64,000 nt of DNA from JACVRW01 sp963819635 (GCA_963819635.1 CAWFWX010000007.1:1-64000), one strand, 5' to 3'; positions 25,777 to 35,975 are shown, numbered from the stretch's first letter. Notes: generated from the sequence alone by a model not told the origin. Numbers and translations: made by a program.

Positions 25777-26424
25777 TCAGGCGGTCGGCACGGCCGGGCG
25801 GCGGATCTGCCGGACCAGCACGGCGGCGGCCAGGGCGCCGAGGACGATCGAGGCTGCAGCGACGATCAGCGTGGCGATCGAGCCGGAAGCGAGACCTTGG
25901 CCGAGCAGGGCGTAGGGGACGGTTCGCAGCAGCGCGCCGATGGCGATCGCGGCCGCGAATGCACGCGTGCGGACGGGCGAGACGCCCGCGGCGTAGTGCA
26001 GACCGACGGCCGGGACGCCGGGCATGAGGCGCGCGGCCAAGATGGCGGCGAAGCCGCGGCGCTCGAGGAGCGCATGGACGCTCGCGAGCCTGGGGCTGCG
26101 CCCTACCAGCCGCTGGACGGGACCGCGGGCGCCGGTGCGCGCGAGCGCGAAGGCGGCGAGGCCGCCGGCCACGGCGCCGCCGAAGGCGAGCGCCGCTCCG
26201 CCAAGAGCGCCGAACGCCAGGCCGCCGGCCGCGGCCATGACGGTGCCGGGGAACAGCGCAGGGGTCAGCACGATCCACGCCGCGATGGCGATCGCGGGCG
26301 CGGCCGGGCCGAGGCTGAGAAGAAGCTCACGCAGTCCAGAGGGGGAGTGCGGCAGCAGGATTGCAACCGCGACGAAGGCGGGGATCGCTACGGCGATGAG
26401 GCCGAGGAGGCGGCGCGGCGGCAT
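25777..26424 (-). CDS. VTT-domain (TVP38/TMEM64, DedA-like) membrane protein
   Basis: A 215-residue protein with about six hydrophobic segments. The VTT domain is recognisable from LTPALFPGTVMAAAGGLAFG, FGGAVAGGLAAFALAR and LAARLMPGVPAVGLHYAAGV. Family members are thought to move or scramble lipids in the membrane; the role here is unknown. Confidence 0.85.
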   Translation of the reverse strand: MPPRRLLGLIAVAIPAFVAVAILLPHSPSGLRELLLSLGPAAPAIAIAAWIVLTPALFPGTVMAAAGGLAFGALGGAALAFGGAVAGGLAAFALARTGARGPVQRLVGRSPRLASVHALLERRGFAAILAARLMPGVPAVGLHYAAGVSPVRTRAFAAAIAIGALLRTVPYALLGQGLASGSIATLIVAAASIVLGALAAAVLVRQIRRPAVPTA

Positions 26425-26477
26425 CGTTCGAGCCTAGTGGCCTCGGCCTCGACGCCCCCGGATGTGACGGCGCGCAC

Positions 26478-27548
26478 GTGAAGCATCCGACGAGCCTCTT
26501 CGACGTGTCGTGCGTGGCGCATGTGCACACGACGTACTCCGACGGGACAGCGACGGTCGCCGAGCTGCTGGCCGCCGCTCGCGAGGCAGGTGTCGACGCG
26601 GTCCTGCTGACCGATCACGACTCGCTCGAGGCACGCCGCGACGGCTGGGAGGGCCTGCACAACGGCGTCTTCCTCCTGGTCGGCACTGAGGTCAGCCCCA
26701 AGCAGGGTCACTACCTGGCCTTCGGGGTGGAGCGTGAGATCCCCCACGCGGGACGTTCGGCATTGCAGATCGCGGCAGCGGTGCGCGCGGCGGGCGGTAC
26801 CGGGTTCGCCGCGCATCCGTTCTCGGAAGGCGGGCACATGCTGGTGCCCTCGCTTGCCCGGAGGATCGTTCTGCCGCATGGCTGGCCGGCGCTTGAGGAC
26901 GACGAGGGCTTCGACGGCATCGAACTGTGGAGCCTGACCACGGATGCCGCCGAGGCGTGGCGCACGCCGCTCGAGGCGCTGCGCTGGCTGCGCGACCCGG
27001 AGGCCGCGGTCGCGCACGGGCCGCCCGCCCATCACCTGCGCCGCTGGGACGAGCTATCGGGTCGCCGACGTGTCCCGGCGATCGGCGGACTCGACGGCCA
27101 CGCGCCGGGAATTCGCGTGCGCGGGCGCGTGCGCTCGCCGCTGCCGCACGCGCGCACATTCGGCCTGCTGCGCACCCACCTGCTGTGCGAAAACCCGCTG
27201 ACCGGGAATCCCGAGTCCGATCGCGCGACCCTGCTCCTGGCGCTGGCAGCCGGCGCGGCTTGGCTTACCTGCCCGTTCGTGGCCCCGGCGCATGGTGCTC
27301 GGTTGTGGGCCGAGCGGGCGGACGGCGCGACGATCCCGATGGGCGCCGAGGCGCCTGCCGGCCCGGCGGTGCTGCGCGCGCGGCTGCCACGGGCCGCCGA
27401 CATCCTCGTCGTCCGTGACGGCGCGCCGACGCACGAGGTGCACACCGCCGCGCTCGACGCCGACATCGACGGCGCCGGCGTGTACCGCGTCGAGGCGCGG
27501 ATCGACGGGCGGCTGTGGCTGCTCTCCAACCCGATCCACCTGCGCTGA
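26478..27548 (+). CDS. PHP-domain metal-dependent phosphoesterase
   Basis: A 356-residue protein from GTG 26478. PHP motifs I-III are clear: AHVHTTYSDG, LLTDHDSL, and VGTEVSP, with FAAHPF further on. These bind two or three metal ions for hydrolysis of phosphate esters. The C-terminal 100 residues look like a beta-rich accessory domain. Substrate unknown. It stands alone between two convergent genes. Confidence 0.88.
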   Translation: MKHPTSLFDVSCVAHVHTTYSDGTATVAELLAAAREAGVDAVLLTDHDSLEARRDGWEGLHNGVFLLVGTEVSPKQGHYLAFGVEREIPHAGRSALQIAAAVRAAGGTGFAAHPFSEGGHMLVPSLARRIVLPHGWPALEDDEGFDGIELWSLTTDAAEAWRTPLEALRWLRDPEAAVAHGPPAHHLRRWDELSGRRRVPAIGGLDGHAPGIRVRGRVRSPLPHARTFGLLRTHLLCENPLTGNPESDRATLLLALAAGAAWLTCPFVAPAHGARLWAERADGATIPMGAEAPAGPAVLRARLPRAADILVVRDGAPTHEVHTAALDADIDGAGVYRVEARIDGRLWLLSNPIHLR

Positions 27549-27561
27549 CTCGCGAGCGGGA

Positions 27562-28200
27562 TCAGCGTGGGCCGCGCGCCCGGGCGGCCCACGCCGCGAG
27601 CCACAGCCCTCCGACAAGCCCGCCCACGTCGTTCGCGACGGTGTCGGTCATCGTGTCGGCGTTGTCGGGCTGGTAGTGCGTGCCGAGATGGGCGTCGCCG
27701 AACCACTCGTAGATCTCATAGACGGTGCCGAATCCCGCGGCGATGAGGAAGACCAGCAGCACCGTCCCGACGTCCGACCGGCGTCCGCGCCTCGCGACGA
27801 CGTCCGGAAGCACCCCGATGCGAATCAGCAGCATCAGCGCCGTCGGTGCCAGCACGGCCGGAAGCGCCGCGTGCACGAGCGTGTCCCACCACGGCACGCG
27901 CGACCAGAACCCGGCGACCTGGCCGAGCGCCTGCAAGGTCCAGGCGACAAGGAACGCCACATCGAAGGTCAGCGGCAGCCGCAGCAGCCGCGGAACCTGC
28001 AGCACGGCGAACATCGCCACCAAGGCGAGCGCGTCGCCGATTCGGCCCTGGGCGGCCTCGACGGCCGCCCAGACCAGGAACGCCAGCTGCAGGACGGTGA
28101 CGATCCGCGCACCCGCAGTCTGCTGCACCTGCCTGCGCCCACGCGCGCCACGCGTTACGGCCACGCTTCTCGCCCGGTGGGCCAGCGCTCGGCGGACCAC
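27562..28200 (-). CDS. DUF2238/YjdF-like membrane protein A
   Basis: A protein of about 212 residues with five or six membrane segments. The core FGTVYEIYEWFGDAHLG with DTMTDTVANDVGGLVGG fits the YjdF/DUF2238 group of uncharacterised membrane proteins. Basic residues crowd the N-terminus, and the start codon overlaps the end of the paralogue upstream, so a later start is possible. Confidence 0.75.
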   Translation of the reverse strand: MVRRALAHRARSVAVTRGARGRRQVQQTAGARIVTVLQLAFLVWAAVEAAQGRIGDALALVAMFAVLQVPRLLRLPLTFDVAFLVAWTLQALGQVAGFWSRVPWWDTLVHAALPAVLAPTALMLLIRIGVLPDVVARRGRRSDVGTVLLVFLIAAGFGTVYEIYEWFGDAHLGTHYQPDNADTMTDTVANDVGGLVGGLWLAAWAARARGPR

Positions 28201-28843
28201 AGCAGGAGCAGCAGGCCGCCGGCGAACGCCCCGCCGACGCCCAGCGTGAGATCGAAGATGGTGTCGGAGTAGCCGATCGCTGAGGACCGTCCAGCCACTT
28301 GACCGCCACGTACTCGTAGATCTCGTAGAGCGCCGCGATCGTCAGACCGGTCATCACCGCGAACACGACTACCCCGACGCGTTGGCGCGGATCCCGCACG
28401 TCGGCCATGGCGGGCAGCAGCCCGAGACGCCAGTTCAGGACGTAGAGCACCGGCACGCTCGCCGCCGGGAGGACGAAGTGCACCAGGTTGTCCCACCAGT
28501 CGATGTCCTCGAACAGGTGGAGCGCGTTGCCCCACGCCTGCAGGCCCATCGCGATGATGAACAGCAGGTCGAACAGCCGCGGCAGCCGCAGTTGATTCGC
28601 CACCACCAGCAGCAGGAACGTGCCGGCCAGCCGCACCGCGTACTCCAGGCTGCCCGCGAGGAAGAACACCACCGCGGCGGCGGCGAACGACAGGCGCAGC
28701 AGGTCAAGCGGATCGCGCAGGTACGGATGCCAATCGCCGAAGAGCACCCTGCGGAGCAGCCGCCGGCGCCGGGCGCGCGGCGAGTCACCGGTCGTGCCGC
28801 CGGTGGGTCCCGGCGCACCTAGGGCTGTTTGGCTCCTGCTCAT
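28155..28843 (-). CDS. DUF2238/YjdF-like membrane protein B (one frame change)
   Basis: Paralogue of the preceding gene, with the same order of segments (EDIDWWDNLVHFVLPAASVP, ALYEIYEYVAVKWLDG). A frame change near 28285 leads into GYSDTIFDLTLGVGGAFAGG, which restores the family's C-terminal helix and ends at 28155. The two genes look like a tandem duplication, perhaps forming a heteromeric complex. Confidence 0.75.
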
Positions 28844-28915
28844 CCAGCTCGCGATCTGTCGCTGCGCCCCGCTCGCCCACCTCCGGGGCCTCTCCGGCCC
28901 CGGAGGCGACGGGCG

Positions 28916-29350
28916 TCAGGCAGCGGTTGGGGTGATCGTCACCGTCTCCTTCTTTGCTTCCTCGGGGACCGGGATCGTCACCTCGACGACGCCGTCGTGG
29001 GTCTTGGCCTCGATCGTCTCGGCATCCACTCCCGCCGGCAGCGGCATCGAGCGTGAGAAGGACCCATAGCGGCGCTCGCGCCGCAGATACTGCTCGTCCT
29101 TCGTCTCGCCCGTCTCTTCGTGCTCGCCGGAGATCGTGAGCATGTCGTCCGCGACTTCGATCTTGACCTCATCGGGCCTGATCCCGGGGACATCCGCGTG
29201 CACCACCAGGTTGCCGTCGTCGCGCACCACATCGATCGCCGGCCTCCAGGCACGCCTACGACCATCGAGGTCGTCGAACATGCGATCAAAGCGGGTGCGC
29301 AGCTCGCTGAGCTCGCCGAGCGGGTCCCAACGCGTTGGCGCTTCTGGCAT
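28916..29350 (-). CDS. small heat-shock protein Hsp20
   Basis: A 144-residue alpha-crystallin-type chaperone. The alpha-crystallin domain runs from about residue 38 (AWRPAIDVVRDDGNLVVHAD) to 130, with the conserved VPGIRPDEVKIEV and GVVEVTIPVPE. It holds unfolding proteins during heat or oxidative stress. AAAGGAG lies before ATG 29350. Leader L9 sits directly upstream, which is the best hint that the leader family is stress-related. Confidence 0.95.
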   Translation of the reverse strand: MPEAPTRWDPLGELSELRTRFDRMFDDLDGRRRAWRPAIDVVRDDGNLVVHADVPGIRPDEVKIEVADDMLTISGEHEETGETKDEQYLRRERRYGSFSRSMPLPAGVDAETIEAKTHDGVVEVTIPVPEEAKKETVTITPTAA

Positions 29351-29382
29351 GACCAGTCTCCTTTGTAGATGGTTTCTTCACG

Positions 29383-29470
29383 TATCGTGCTCGCGCCAGA
29401 CCGGGCTCGCATCGTGGAGGTCCCCGCATCCGACCCGCAGTGTTTGCTCACCCCACCGCTAGGGAGAGGG
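29383..29470 (-). promoter_or_regulatory. leader element copy L9, upstream of Hsp20
   Basis: Type II copy on the minus strand: CTCTCCCTAGCGGTGGGGTG, GCAAACACTGCGG, GCGGGGACCTCCACGATGCG and GCGAGCACGATAC. Nearly identical to L8 across its length. The core ATG at 29412 would encode MRARSGASTIRE, running out of frame across the Hsp20 start. Confidence 0.75.
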
Positions 29471-29471
29471 G

Positions 29472-30029
29472 CTATCTCTGGAGCTCGAGGACGGTGGCGC
29501 CCCGGACCCATACGACTCTTGTCGCCCCAAGGTGGTGCGTCCGCGTACGCGGGTCGGGCTGGGTGTGTCCGTGAAGCAGGTAGCGCGGCTCATGACGCTC
29601 CACCCAGTCGCGTAGAGCACGGAACCCGGTGTGAGCCGGATCGTCTGGGTCGTCGTTCACGCCGAAGGGCGGGCAGTGGCACAGCAGTACGTCCGCGGCA
29701 GGTAGCCGGCGCGTCAGCTCGGCGGCCTCCTCCTGGGCGTACTGATGCGGGCCGTCCCCGTATCGCACACAGCCCTCGAAGCCGGCGAAGCTCCAAGCGC
29801 CGACCTCGGCCCGCGCGAGGTGCAGATCGCGAATGCCGAGAGCTTGAAGGTCGTGCTCGCCGTCGTGGTTCCCGTGCACTCCAAGCCGGGGCACGCCGAT
29901 CCCGGCCAGGGAGGCGATCCAGTCGGGCTGAACGTCGCCGAGCGTAACGACGGCGTCTGGGTCGTTACGCGCGACAAGCTCCGCCGCGTCGGCTGGCGGT
30001 GGCTCGTCGGCGAAGGCGAGCAGGCGCAT
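29472..30029 (-). CDS. divergent metallophosphoesterase
   Basis: A 185-residue calcineurin-like phosphoesterase. Motifs GDVQ, GNHD and GHTQ occur in order, with LLCHCPPFG between. The first metal motif, normally D-x-H, reads FADEPP, and the last, normally GHTH, is GHTQ, so two expected metal ligands are missing. Activity may be altered. Between the start at 30029 and the LUD gene there are only 20 bases. Confidence 0.75.
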   Translation of the reverse strand: MRLLAFADEPPPADAAELVARNDPDAVVTLGDVQPDWIASLAGIGVPRLGVHGNHDGEHDLQALGIRDLHLARAEVGAWSFAGFEGCVRYGDGPHQYAQEEAAELTRRLPAADVLLCHCPPFGVNDDPDDPAHTGFRALRDWVERHEPRYLLHGHTQPDPRTRTHHLGATRVVWVRGATVLELQR

Positions 30030-30049
30030 CTATGAGTGAGAGTGGCACC

Positions 30050-30676
30050 TCAGAACCCGACCGACTGTCGGATCAGGACGACGTGGATGCGGCCGGGCAT
30101 CTCCTGGTGGATCTCGAGGATCTTTCCGACGGCGCTGTTCTGTCCGTAGGCGGCGTAGGCGCGGGCGTCCTCCAGCTTGAGGCTGTGCTCGAAGATCCGC
30201 TCGCGTCCCGCTTCCGGGGAAGGGACGAGCTTCTGCGCTCCGACGACGAGGACGACGTTGGCGGCGCCCCAGGCGTAGGCGGCGAGCTGGCTGCCGGACG
30301 CCGACGCGATCAGGACAGTTCCTTCGCGGGTCACCGCGTGCACGCTCCCGAGCGCGAAGTCGGCCTGACCGGCGATCGCCTTCATCTCCTGAGCCTGGGT
30401 CGCGTAGTCGAGCGCCAGCATCCTCTTTCGCACCGAGTCGTACGGCCCGCCGTCGTTGATCGCGCCCGCGATGCCGGTCTCCTCGAGCGTCACGGAGGTG
30501 TTCGTCATCACAGACGAGCCCTCCGGGATGCGCGCAAGGACCGTTTCGCGCGCAGCGTCGAGATCGTCGACGACCTCGACGCTGAATCCATGCTCCTCGA
30601 GCGCAACAACGGTCGCCGCGAGCGTCTCGTCGTCAGGCAGATTGGTGAAGCGGTCAGATGCGTGAGTCGTGGTCAT
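30050..30676 (-). CDS. LUD-domain (LutC/YkgG-like) protein
   Basis: A 208-residue protein of the lactate-utilisation LUD fold: PEGSSVMTNTSVTLEETGI, then ALGSVHAVTREGTVLIASAS and NVVLVVGAQKLVP. Stand-alone LUD proteins of this type occur widely without LutA/LutB partners, as here. I chose ATG 30676 because upstream codons are low-complexity. Function outside lactate oxidation is not known. Confidence 0.85.
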   Translation of the reverse strand: MTTTHASDRFTNLPDDETLAATVVALEEHGFSVEVVDDLDAARETVLARIPEGSSVMTNTSVTLEETGIAGAINDGGPYDSVRKRMLALDYATQAQEMKAIAGQADFALGSVHAVTREGTVLIASASGSQLAAYAWGAANVVLVVGAQKLVPSPEAGRERIFEHSLKLEDARAYAAYGQNSAVGKILEIHQEMPGRIHVVLIRQSVGF

Positions 30677-30770
30677 GCGCCGAGGATGAGACCGGCGGAG
30701 CACGCTCGCATCGGTGAGTGCCCCGGCGGGACGCCCTAGTCCGCACGAGGTGTAACGTCGGGGCGGGCCG

Positions 30771-33581
30771 ATGGCCACAGATTCGCGAATCGGAGGACGC
30801 GCTGCAGCGCTAAAGGGCCGGCGCCGCGAATGCGAGACTGCTCGACGGGCTCATCGAAGCTGTTCGCGGGGGTGAGAGCCGGACGCTGGTGGTGCGTGGC
30901 GAGCCGGGCGTGGGCAAGACGGCGCTGTTGGATTACCTGGTCGAGCGAGCGTCGGGCTGCCGCGTGGAGCGTGCCGCCGGCGTCCAGTCGGAGATGGAAC
31001 TCGCATTCGCCGGCTTGCATCAGTTGTGCGCGCCGGTGCTGGATCGCCTTGAGCGTGTCCCGGTCCCGCAGCGTGAGGCGCTTCGGACGGCGTTCGGTGT
31101 CAGTCCGGGGTCGGCGCCGGATCGCTTCCTCGTCGGCCTGGCCGTGCTGAGCATGCTGTCCGATGTGGCCGAGCAGCAGCCGCTGATCTGCGTAATCGAC
31201 GACGAGCAGTGGCTCGATCGCGCCTCGGCCGAGGTCCTCGCGTTCGTTGCGCGCCGCCTCGAGGCGGAGTCGGTCGGCTTGGTCTTCGCGGTGCGTGCCC
31301 CGAGCGATGACTTGGCGGGGTTACCGGAGCTCGTGGTCGAGGGCTTGCGCGAGGATGACGCGCGCGACGTTGCTGGACTCGGTGCTTCCAGGGCCGCTGG
31401 ACGAGCGGGTCCGCGACCAGATCGTCAGCGAGACGCGCGGCAACCCGCTTGCGCTGTTGGAGCTGCTGCGGGGGTTGACGCCGGCGGAGCTGGCGGGCGG
31501 GTTCGGATTCCCCGAAGGGGCACCCCTCTCGAGAAGCATCGAGGAGAGCTTCCGGCGACGGCTCGACGGTCTTCCGGCCGATACCCGGCGCCTGCTGCTG
31601 CTCGCGGCGGCCGATCCGGTCGGCGACCCCGTGCTGGTGTGGCGAGCAGCCGACCGACTCGGAATCGCGGCTCCGGCCGCGATGCCCGCAGCCGAGGCCG
31701 ACCTCCTCGACTTCGGCACCCGCGTGCGGTTTCGGCATCCGCTTGTGCGTTCGGCGGCCTACCGGTCGGCGTCGCCTCAGGAGAGACAGGAGATGCACGG
31801 CGCGCTGGCGGAGGTCACCGATGGAGAGATTGATCCCGACCGCCGCGCCTGGCATCGCGCCCAGGCCACGCCCGGTCTCGACGAGGACGTAGCCGAGGAG
31901 CTCGAGCGTTCCGCCGGCCGAGTGCAGGCGCGCGGGGGCTCGGCCGCCGCGGCCGCCTTTCTCGAGCGCGCGGCGAGGCTGACACCCGAACCGGATCGCC
32001 GTGCGGAGCGCCTGCTCGCGGCTGCCAGGGCGAAGTGCGACGCAGGCGCGCTCGATGCCGCACTGGGCCTGCTGGTGGCGGTCGAGGCCGGCCCGCCCGA
32101 CGCCCTGCGGACCGCCGAGGTGGAGCACCTGCGCGGGCAGATCGCGTCGGTGCAGCAACGGGGCGGCGACGCTGCTCGGCTGCTCCTCGGCGCGGCCAGA
32201 CGCCTCGAGCCGCTCAATGCCGACTTCGCGCGTGAGACGCACCTCGAGGCGCTCGTGGCCACGATATGGGCCGGGGACACGGACAGTCCCGGCGACGTGC
32301 TGGAGGCGGCCGAGGCCGCGCGCGCCGCGCCCCCTGGACCCGAGCCGCCGCGGGTAGTTGACGTCCTGCTCGACGCGTTCGCAATCAGGTTGACGGAGGG
32401 ATACGCAGCCGCCGCGCCGACGCTGACCCGAGCACTCGAGCTGTTTCAGGCTCCGAATATCGGCACCGACGACGTCGGCCGCTGGCTCTGGCTCGTCGGT
32501 GGAAGAGCCGGCGCTATCGTCGCCCTCGAGCTGTGGGACGACGAGTCCTGGCACGCCCTCGCCGCTCGCCAGGTTCAGGTCGCTCGCGACACGGGCGCGC
32601 TCGTGCACCTGCAGCTCGCGCTCAACTACCGTCGCCAGCACCCACCTTTTCGCGGGCGAGCTTGACGACGGCGGCGCTGATGATCGAAGAGGATCGCCTG
32701 ATCGCTGAGGCGACCGGGAACCCGCCAGTTGGGTATACCGAGATGATGCTCGCGGCCTGGCGCGGCCAGGAGGCGCCGGCGTCTGAGCTGATCGAGGCCA
32801 CCTTGCAGGAGCCGACCGCAGGCGGTCCGAGCAGGTTCGTCAACGTCGCGGCCTACGCGAGCTCGGTGCTCTACAACGGCCTCGGCCGCCACGACGCCGC
32901 GCGCGACGCCGCTTGGCAAGCGTTCGAGCGCGATCAGGTGGCGTACGGGCCGTTTCTCGTGCCCGAGCTGGCTGAGGCGGCGTCCAGGACCGGTGACATC
33001 GCGTCTCCTCAGGGCCGCGCTCGAGTGGCTGTCCGAGCGCACGCGCGTGACGCCCACCGACTGGGCGCTCGGGATCGAGGCGCGCGTCCGCGCCCTGCTC
33101 AGCGAGGGCGAGGCCGCCGACAGTCTCTACCGCGAGTCGATCGAGCGGCTCGGCCGTACCCGCGTGCGCGTGGAGCTCGCCCGCGGCCATCTGCTCTACG
33201 GCGAGTGGCTGCGCCGCGAGCGCCGCCGCACTCGACGCGCGCGAGCAGCTGCGCACCGCCCACGAGATGCTGGACACGATGGGCGTCGAGGCGTTCGCCG
33301 AGCGGGCCAGGCGCGAGCTCTTGGCCACCGGCGAGACCGCCCGCAAGCGCAGCGTCGAGACCCGCGACGACCTCACCGCCCAGGAGGCCCAGATCGCGCG
33401 GCTCGCCCGCGACGGACTCTCCAACCCCGAGATCGGCACCCGGCTGTTCATCAGCCGCCGCACCGTCGAGTACCACCTGCACAAGGTCTTCGCCAAGCTC
33501 GACATCAGCTCACGCAACCAACTCCACCGCGCCCCGAGCCTGGCGCCGCCAATCGACGGCGATGCCGCTCGGCAGGTCTGA
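30771..33581 (+). CDS. LuxR-family large ATPase regulator 2 (frame disrupted)
   Basis: LAL-type regulator of about 935 codons. Reading ATG 30771 and allowing a shift near 30836 gives MATDSRIGGRAA...LKGRRREC followed by RLLDGLIEAVRGGE, a normal start of the ATPase. Walker A is GEPGVGKT; Walker B region CVIDDEQWLDRAS. TPR-like helices follow, then the LuxR domain LTAQEAQIARLARDGLSNPEIG and TVEYHLHKVFAKLD. Further frame changes lie near 31365, 32640, 33000 and 33240. It runs divergently from the LUD gene. Confidence 0.85.
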
Positions 33582-33609
33582 GCAGGACCCGACGAGCCCC
33601 CTCCCCACC

Positions 33610-34111
33610 ATGAAGCGTCACAACGCACCGAACCGTTCCTGGCTACATCGCCGGCAGCGCCGGACCACACGGCGGGCTGCGGTCGTCGGCAGCGTGTTTC
33701 TGGGAGCCGCGTCCGGCGCGCGCAGCCAGCTCGGCGTGGCGACCGTGGTGGCGCGCTCGGACCCCTCACTGCCCGCGATATTCCGGCAGCCGTGGACCAG
33801 ACGACTCTTGGTGGCGGCGGCGGCCGGCGAGCTCGTTGCCGACAAGCTGCCGACTACGCCCAGCAGGCTCGAGCCGCCGGGGATCGCCGGCCGACTGGCC
33901 CTGGGGGCGCTGGCCGCCGGCCTCTTCGCGCGGACCCGAAAAGCAGCCGTGGCTTCCGGCCGCCGCCATCGGAGCCTCGAGCGCGGCCGTCTCGGCCAAG
34001 GTCGGCCACGACGTGCGGGCGCGACTCGCCCAACATGCGCCGGACCCGGCGGTCGCCGTCGTGGAGGACGCCCTGGCGCTCGGCCTAGCCGCCGCGGGCG
34101 CCTCACGCTGA
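33610..34111 (+). CDS. DUF4126-like membrane protein (one frame change)
   Basis: About 165 codons. GAASGARSQLGVATVVARS and GELVADKLPTTPSRLEPPGI match the DUF4126 group of small membrane proteins. A frame change near 33945 connects to AAAIGASSAAVSAKVGHDVR and a final hydrophobic segment ending at 34111. Function unknown. Confidence 0.75.
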
Positions 34112-34185
34112 CGTGCGCTGACTGGGGAGTGGGACTGGGGAACTCCCAGACGAGACCGCGCCGCGGAGCCGTCACGTTCTCAGGC

Positions 34186-34992
34186 GTGAACACATGGTTG
34201 AACGGTGCCATCCAGCCGCAGTACCGGATCATCGACGGGCTGTCCATCCGCTCCGCCGAGAGCGAGGACCGCGACGATCACGCGCTCCTGCTGAGCCCGT
34301 GGCCGGAAAGCCTGTACGCCTTCGAGCCGACGTGGCTCCGCCTCGCCGAACACACGCACCTGGTGGCGATCGACCTGCCCGGGTTCGGCCATTCCCAGCG
34401 TCGCGACGCGCTGATGTCGCCGCGGGCGATGGGCGAGTTCGTGATTCTCGTCGCCGACGCGTTCGGGCTCGAGAACCCGCACGTCGTCGGTCCTGACGTC
34501 GGCACCGCCGCCTCGCTCTTCGCCGCGGCCATGAATCCGGACCGCTTGCGGAGCCTCGTCGTCGGGAGTGGCGGCTCGGTGGTTTCGCCCGACCTCGAGG
34601 ACCGCGACGCTGACCCGCGGCGAGATCGTCGCCGGCGCGCTGACCGGCATCGAGCGCTACGCGCTTCCCGACCACGTCCGCGAGGACTACCTCTCACTCA
34701 TACGAGGGCGACCGCTTCGTCGAGTCGATGCGCTACGTGCGCACCTACCCGACGGAACTTCCGGTCCTCCGCGATCTGCTGCCGGAGATCCAGACGCCGG
34801 TGCAGATCATCGCCGGCGCGCGAGACACGGCGGTGCCGCCGGTCAACGCCGAGTGTTCTCCACGAGCGGCTGCCCAACAGCAGGCTCGACATTCTCGACG
34901 CGGGGCACTTCACGTGGGAGGACGGCGCCGACGACTACGCGGCGCTGGTCACGAACTGGTGGGGCGGCGGCTACGCCGCCACGACGAACTGA
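34186..34992 (+). CDS. alpha/beta hydrolase, haloalkane-dehalogenase/epoxide-hydrolase type (frame disrupted)
   Basis: About 268 codons from GTG 34186. Features in order: oxyanion region LLLSPWPES, VAIDLPGFGHSQ, nucleophile elbow HVVGPDVGTAAS, and the C-terminal DAGHFTWED with catalytic His. The elbow has Asp (GPDVG) in place of Ser, which points to dehalogenase or epoxide-hydrolase chemistry. Frame changes near 34605, 34700 and 34855. The preceding 70 bases contain a GGGGAACTCC stretch that may be a worn leader copy. Confidence 0.8.
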   Translation: MNTWLNGAIQPQYRIIDGLSIRSAESEDRDDHALLLSPWPESLYAFEPTWLRLAEHTHLVAIDLPGFGHSQRRDALMSPRAMGEFVILVADAFGLENPHVVGPDVGTAASLFAAAMNPDRLRSLVVGSGGSVVSPDLEDRDADPRRDRRRRADRHRALRASRPRPRGLPLTHTRATASSSRCATCAPTRRNFRSSAICCRRSRRRCRSSPARETRRCRRSTPSVLHERLPNSRLDILDAGHFTWEDGADDYAALVTNWWGGGYAATTN

Positions 34993-35002
34993 GGAGGCAG
35001 AG

Positions 35003-35278
35003 ATGGCAGTCGCAGTCACAATCGATATCGCGGGCGGAACCCCGCCGCAGTACGAGCAGGTCATCGCCGAGGTGTTCCCGGAAGGCAAGCTCCCCGAGGG
35101 CTGGCTAATGCACGTCGCCGGCCCGACCGAGAACGGCTGGCGGGTGGTGAACGTCGTGCAGTCACAGGAGCAGTTCGAGGCATTTGCCCGCGAGCGGCTC
35201 CTCCCAGCCACCCAACGAGTCGGGGACCCACCACCGGAGGTGGCGTTCTTCCCGGTCTACAACCTGATCCGCAACTAG
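35003..35278 (+). CDS. small conserved protein, 91 aa
   Basis: Starts MAVAVTIDIAGGTPPQYEQV with GAGGAGG just upstream. The pattern, with GWLMHVAGPTENGWRVVNVV and a Phe/Arg-rich middle, resembles dimeric alpha-beta barrel proteins found beside hydrolases. It follows the hydrolase by 10 bases and is probably co-expressed. No catalytic assignment possible. Confidence 0.75.
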   Translation: MAVAVTIDIAGGTPPQYEQVIAEVFPEGKLPEGWLMHVAGPTENGWRVVNVVQSQEQFEAFARERLLPATQRVGDPPPEVAFFPVYNLIRN

Positions 35279-35288
35279 AGATGATCCG

Positions 35289-35975
35289 ATGTTCGGCCTC
35301 GACGAGACAATCGCCGAATCCTCCGGTGGCGCTTCGATCTGGATCGTTCTCGCGGTCGCGGTTCTTCTCGGACTACGTCATGCGACCGACCCGGATCACC
35401 TCGTCGCCGTGACGACGCTCGTTGCGGGCGGACGGGAGCGCGCCGCTCGTCGCGCCGGGGAGCTCGGTCTTGCCTGGGGCCTTGGCCATGCGGCGACGCT
35501 GTTTGCCTTCGGACTTCCCGTCCTCCTTCTCGACAGCGTTCTTCCGCAGCGGGTTCAGCAGGCGGCGGAGACGGCGATCGGGTTCGTCATCGTCTACCTC
35601 GCTCTTCGCCTCCTCGTCCGCTGGCGACGCGGTGAGCTCCGCTTCCATGCGCACCCGCACGCGCACGGTGCGCGCACGCGCCGGGGTGCCTTCGCGATCG
35701 GGCTCGTGCACGGCGTGGGCGGAAGCGCGGGCGTCGGCGTGCTCGTCGTCGCGTCGGTTCGCTCGACGGGCCTCGCGGTGATCTCGCTCGCGCTCCTCGC
35801 CGCCTTCACCGCCGTCTCGATGAGCGCCGTGTCGAGCGGGTTCGGCTCGATGCTCGCCTCACGTCCCGCCCGCGCCTCGTTGGGCGCCGTTGCGCCCGCC
35901 TTGGGCGGCGCAAGCCTTGCTTTCGGAGTCTGGTACGCGACGGCTGCCTGGAGCCTTGCTCCGTATCCGTTCTAG
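35289..35975 (+). CDS. NicO-like (UreH/nickel-cobalt) membrane permease 1
   Basis: A 228-residue protein with six helices. The metal signature H-x4-D-H is present as GLRHATDPDHLVAVTTLV; a His-rich loop (RFHAHPHAHGARTR) lies between helices 3 and 4. These features are those of nickel/cobalt permeases and exporters. It lies directly upstream of a DUF4331 gene, and a close relative lies at 58692 beside the second DUF4331 gene. Confidence 0.85.
   Translation: MFGLDETIAESSGGASIWIVLAVAVLLGLRHATDPDHLVAVTTLVAGGRERAARRAGELGLAWGLGHAATLFAFGLPVLLLDSVLPQRVQQAAETAIGFVIVYLALRLLVRWRRGELRFHAHPHAHGARTRRGAFAIGLVHGVGGSAGVGVLVVASVRSTGLAVISLALLAAFTAVSMSAVSSGFGSMLASRPARASLGAVAPALGGASLAFGVWYATAAWSLAPYPF

Noticed and set aside
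21381..29470. A SigB/SigF-type promoter read on the opposite strand of leader copies L7, L8 and L9 (GTTT, 15-16 bases, GGGAG)
   Set aside because: It would fire away from the genes, the -10 part does not match GGGTAT, and it is missing in type I copies.
34112..34185. An eleventh leader copy before the alpha/beta hydrolase
   Set aside because: Only GGGGAACTCC and a loose CGAGACC match; the CACGATGCG core and upstream block are absent.
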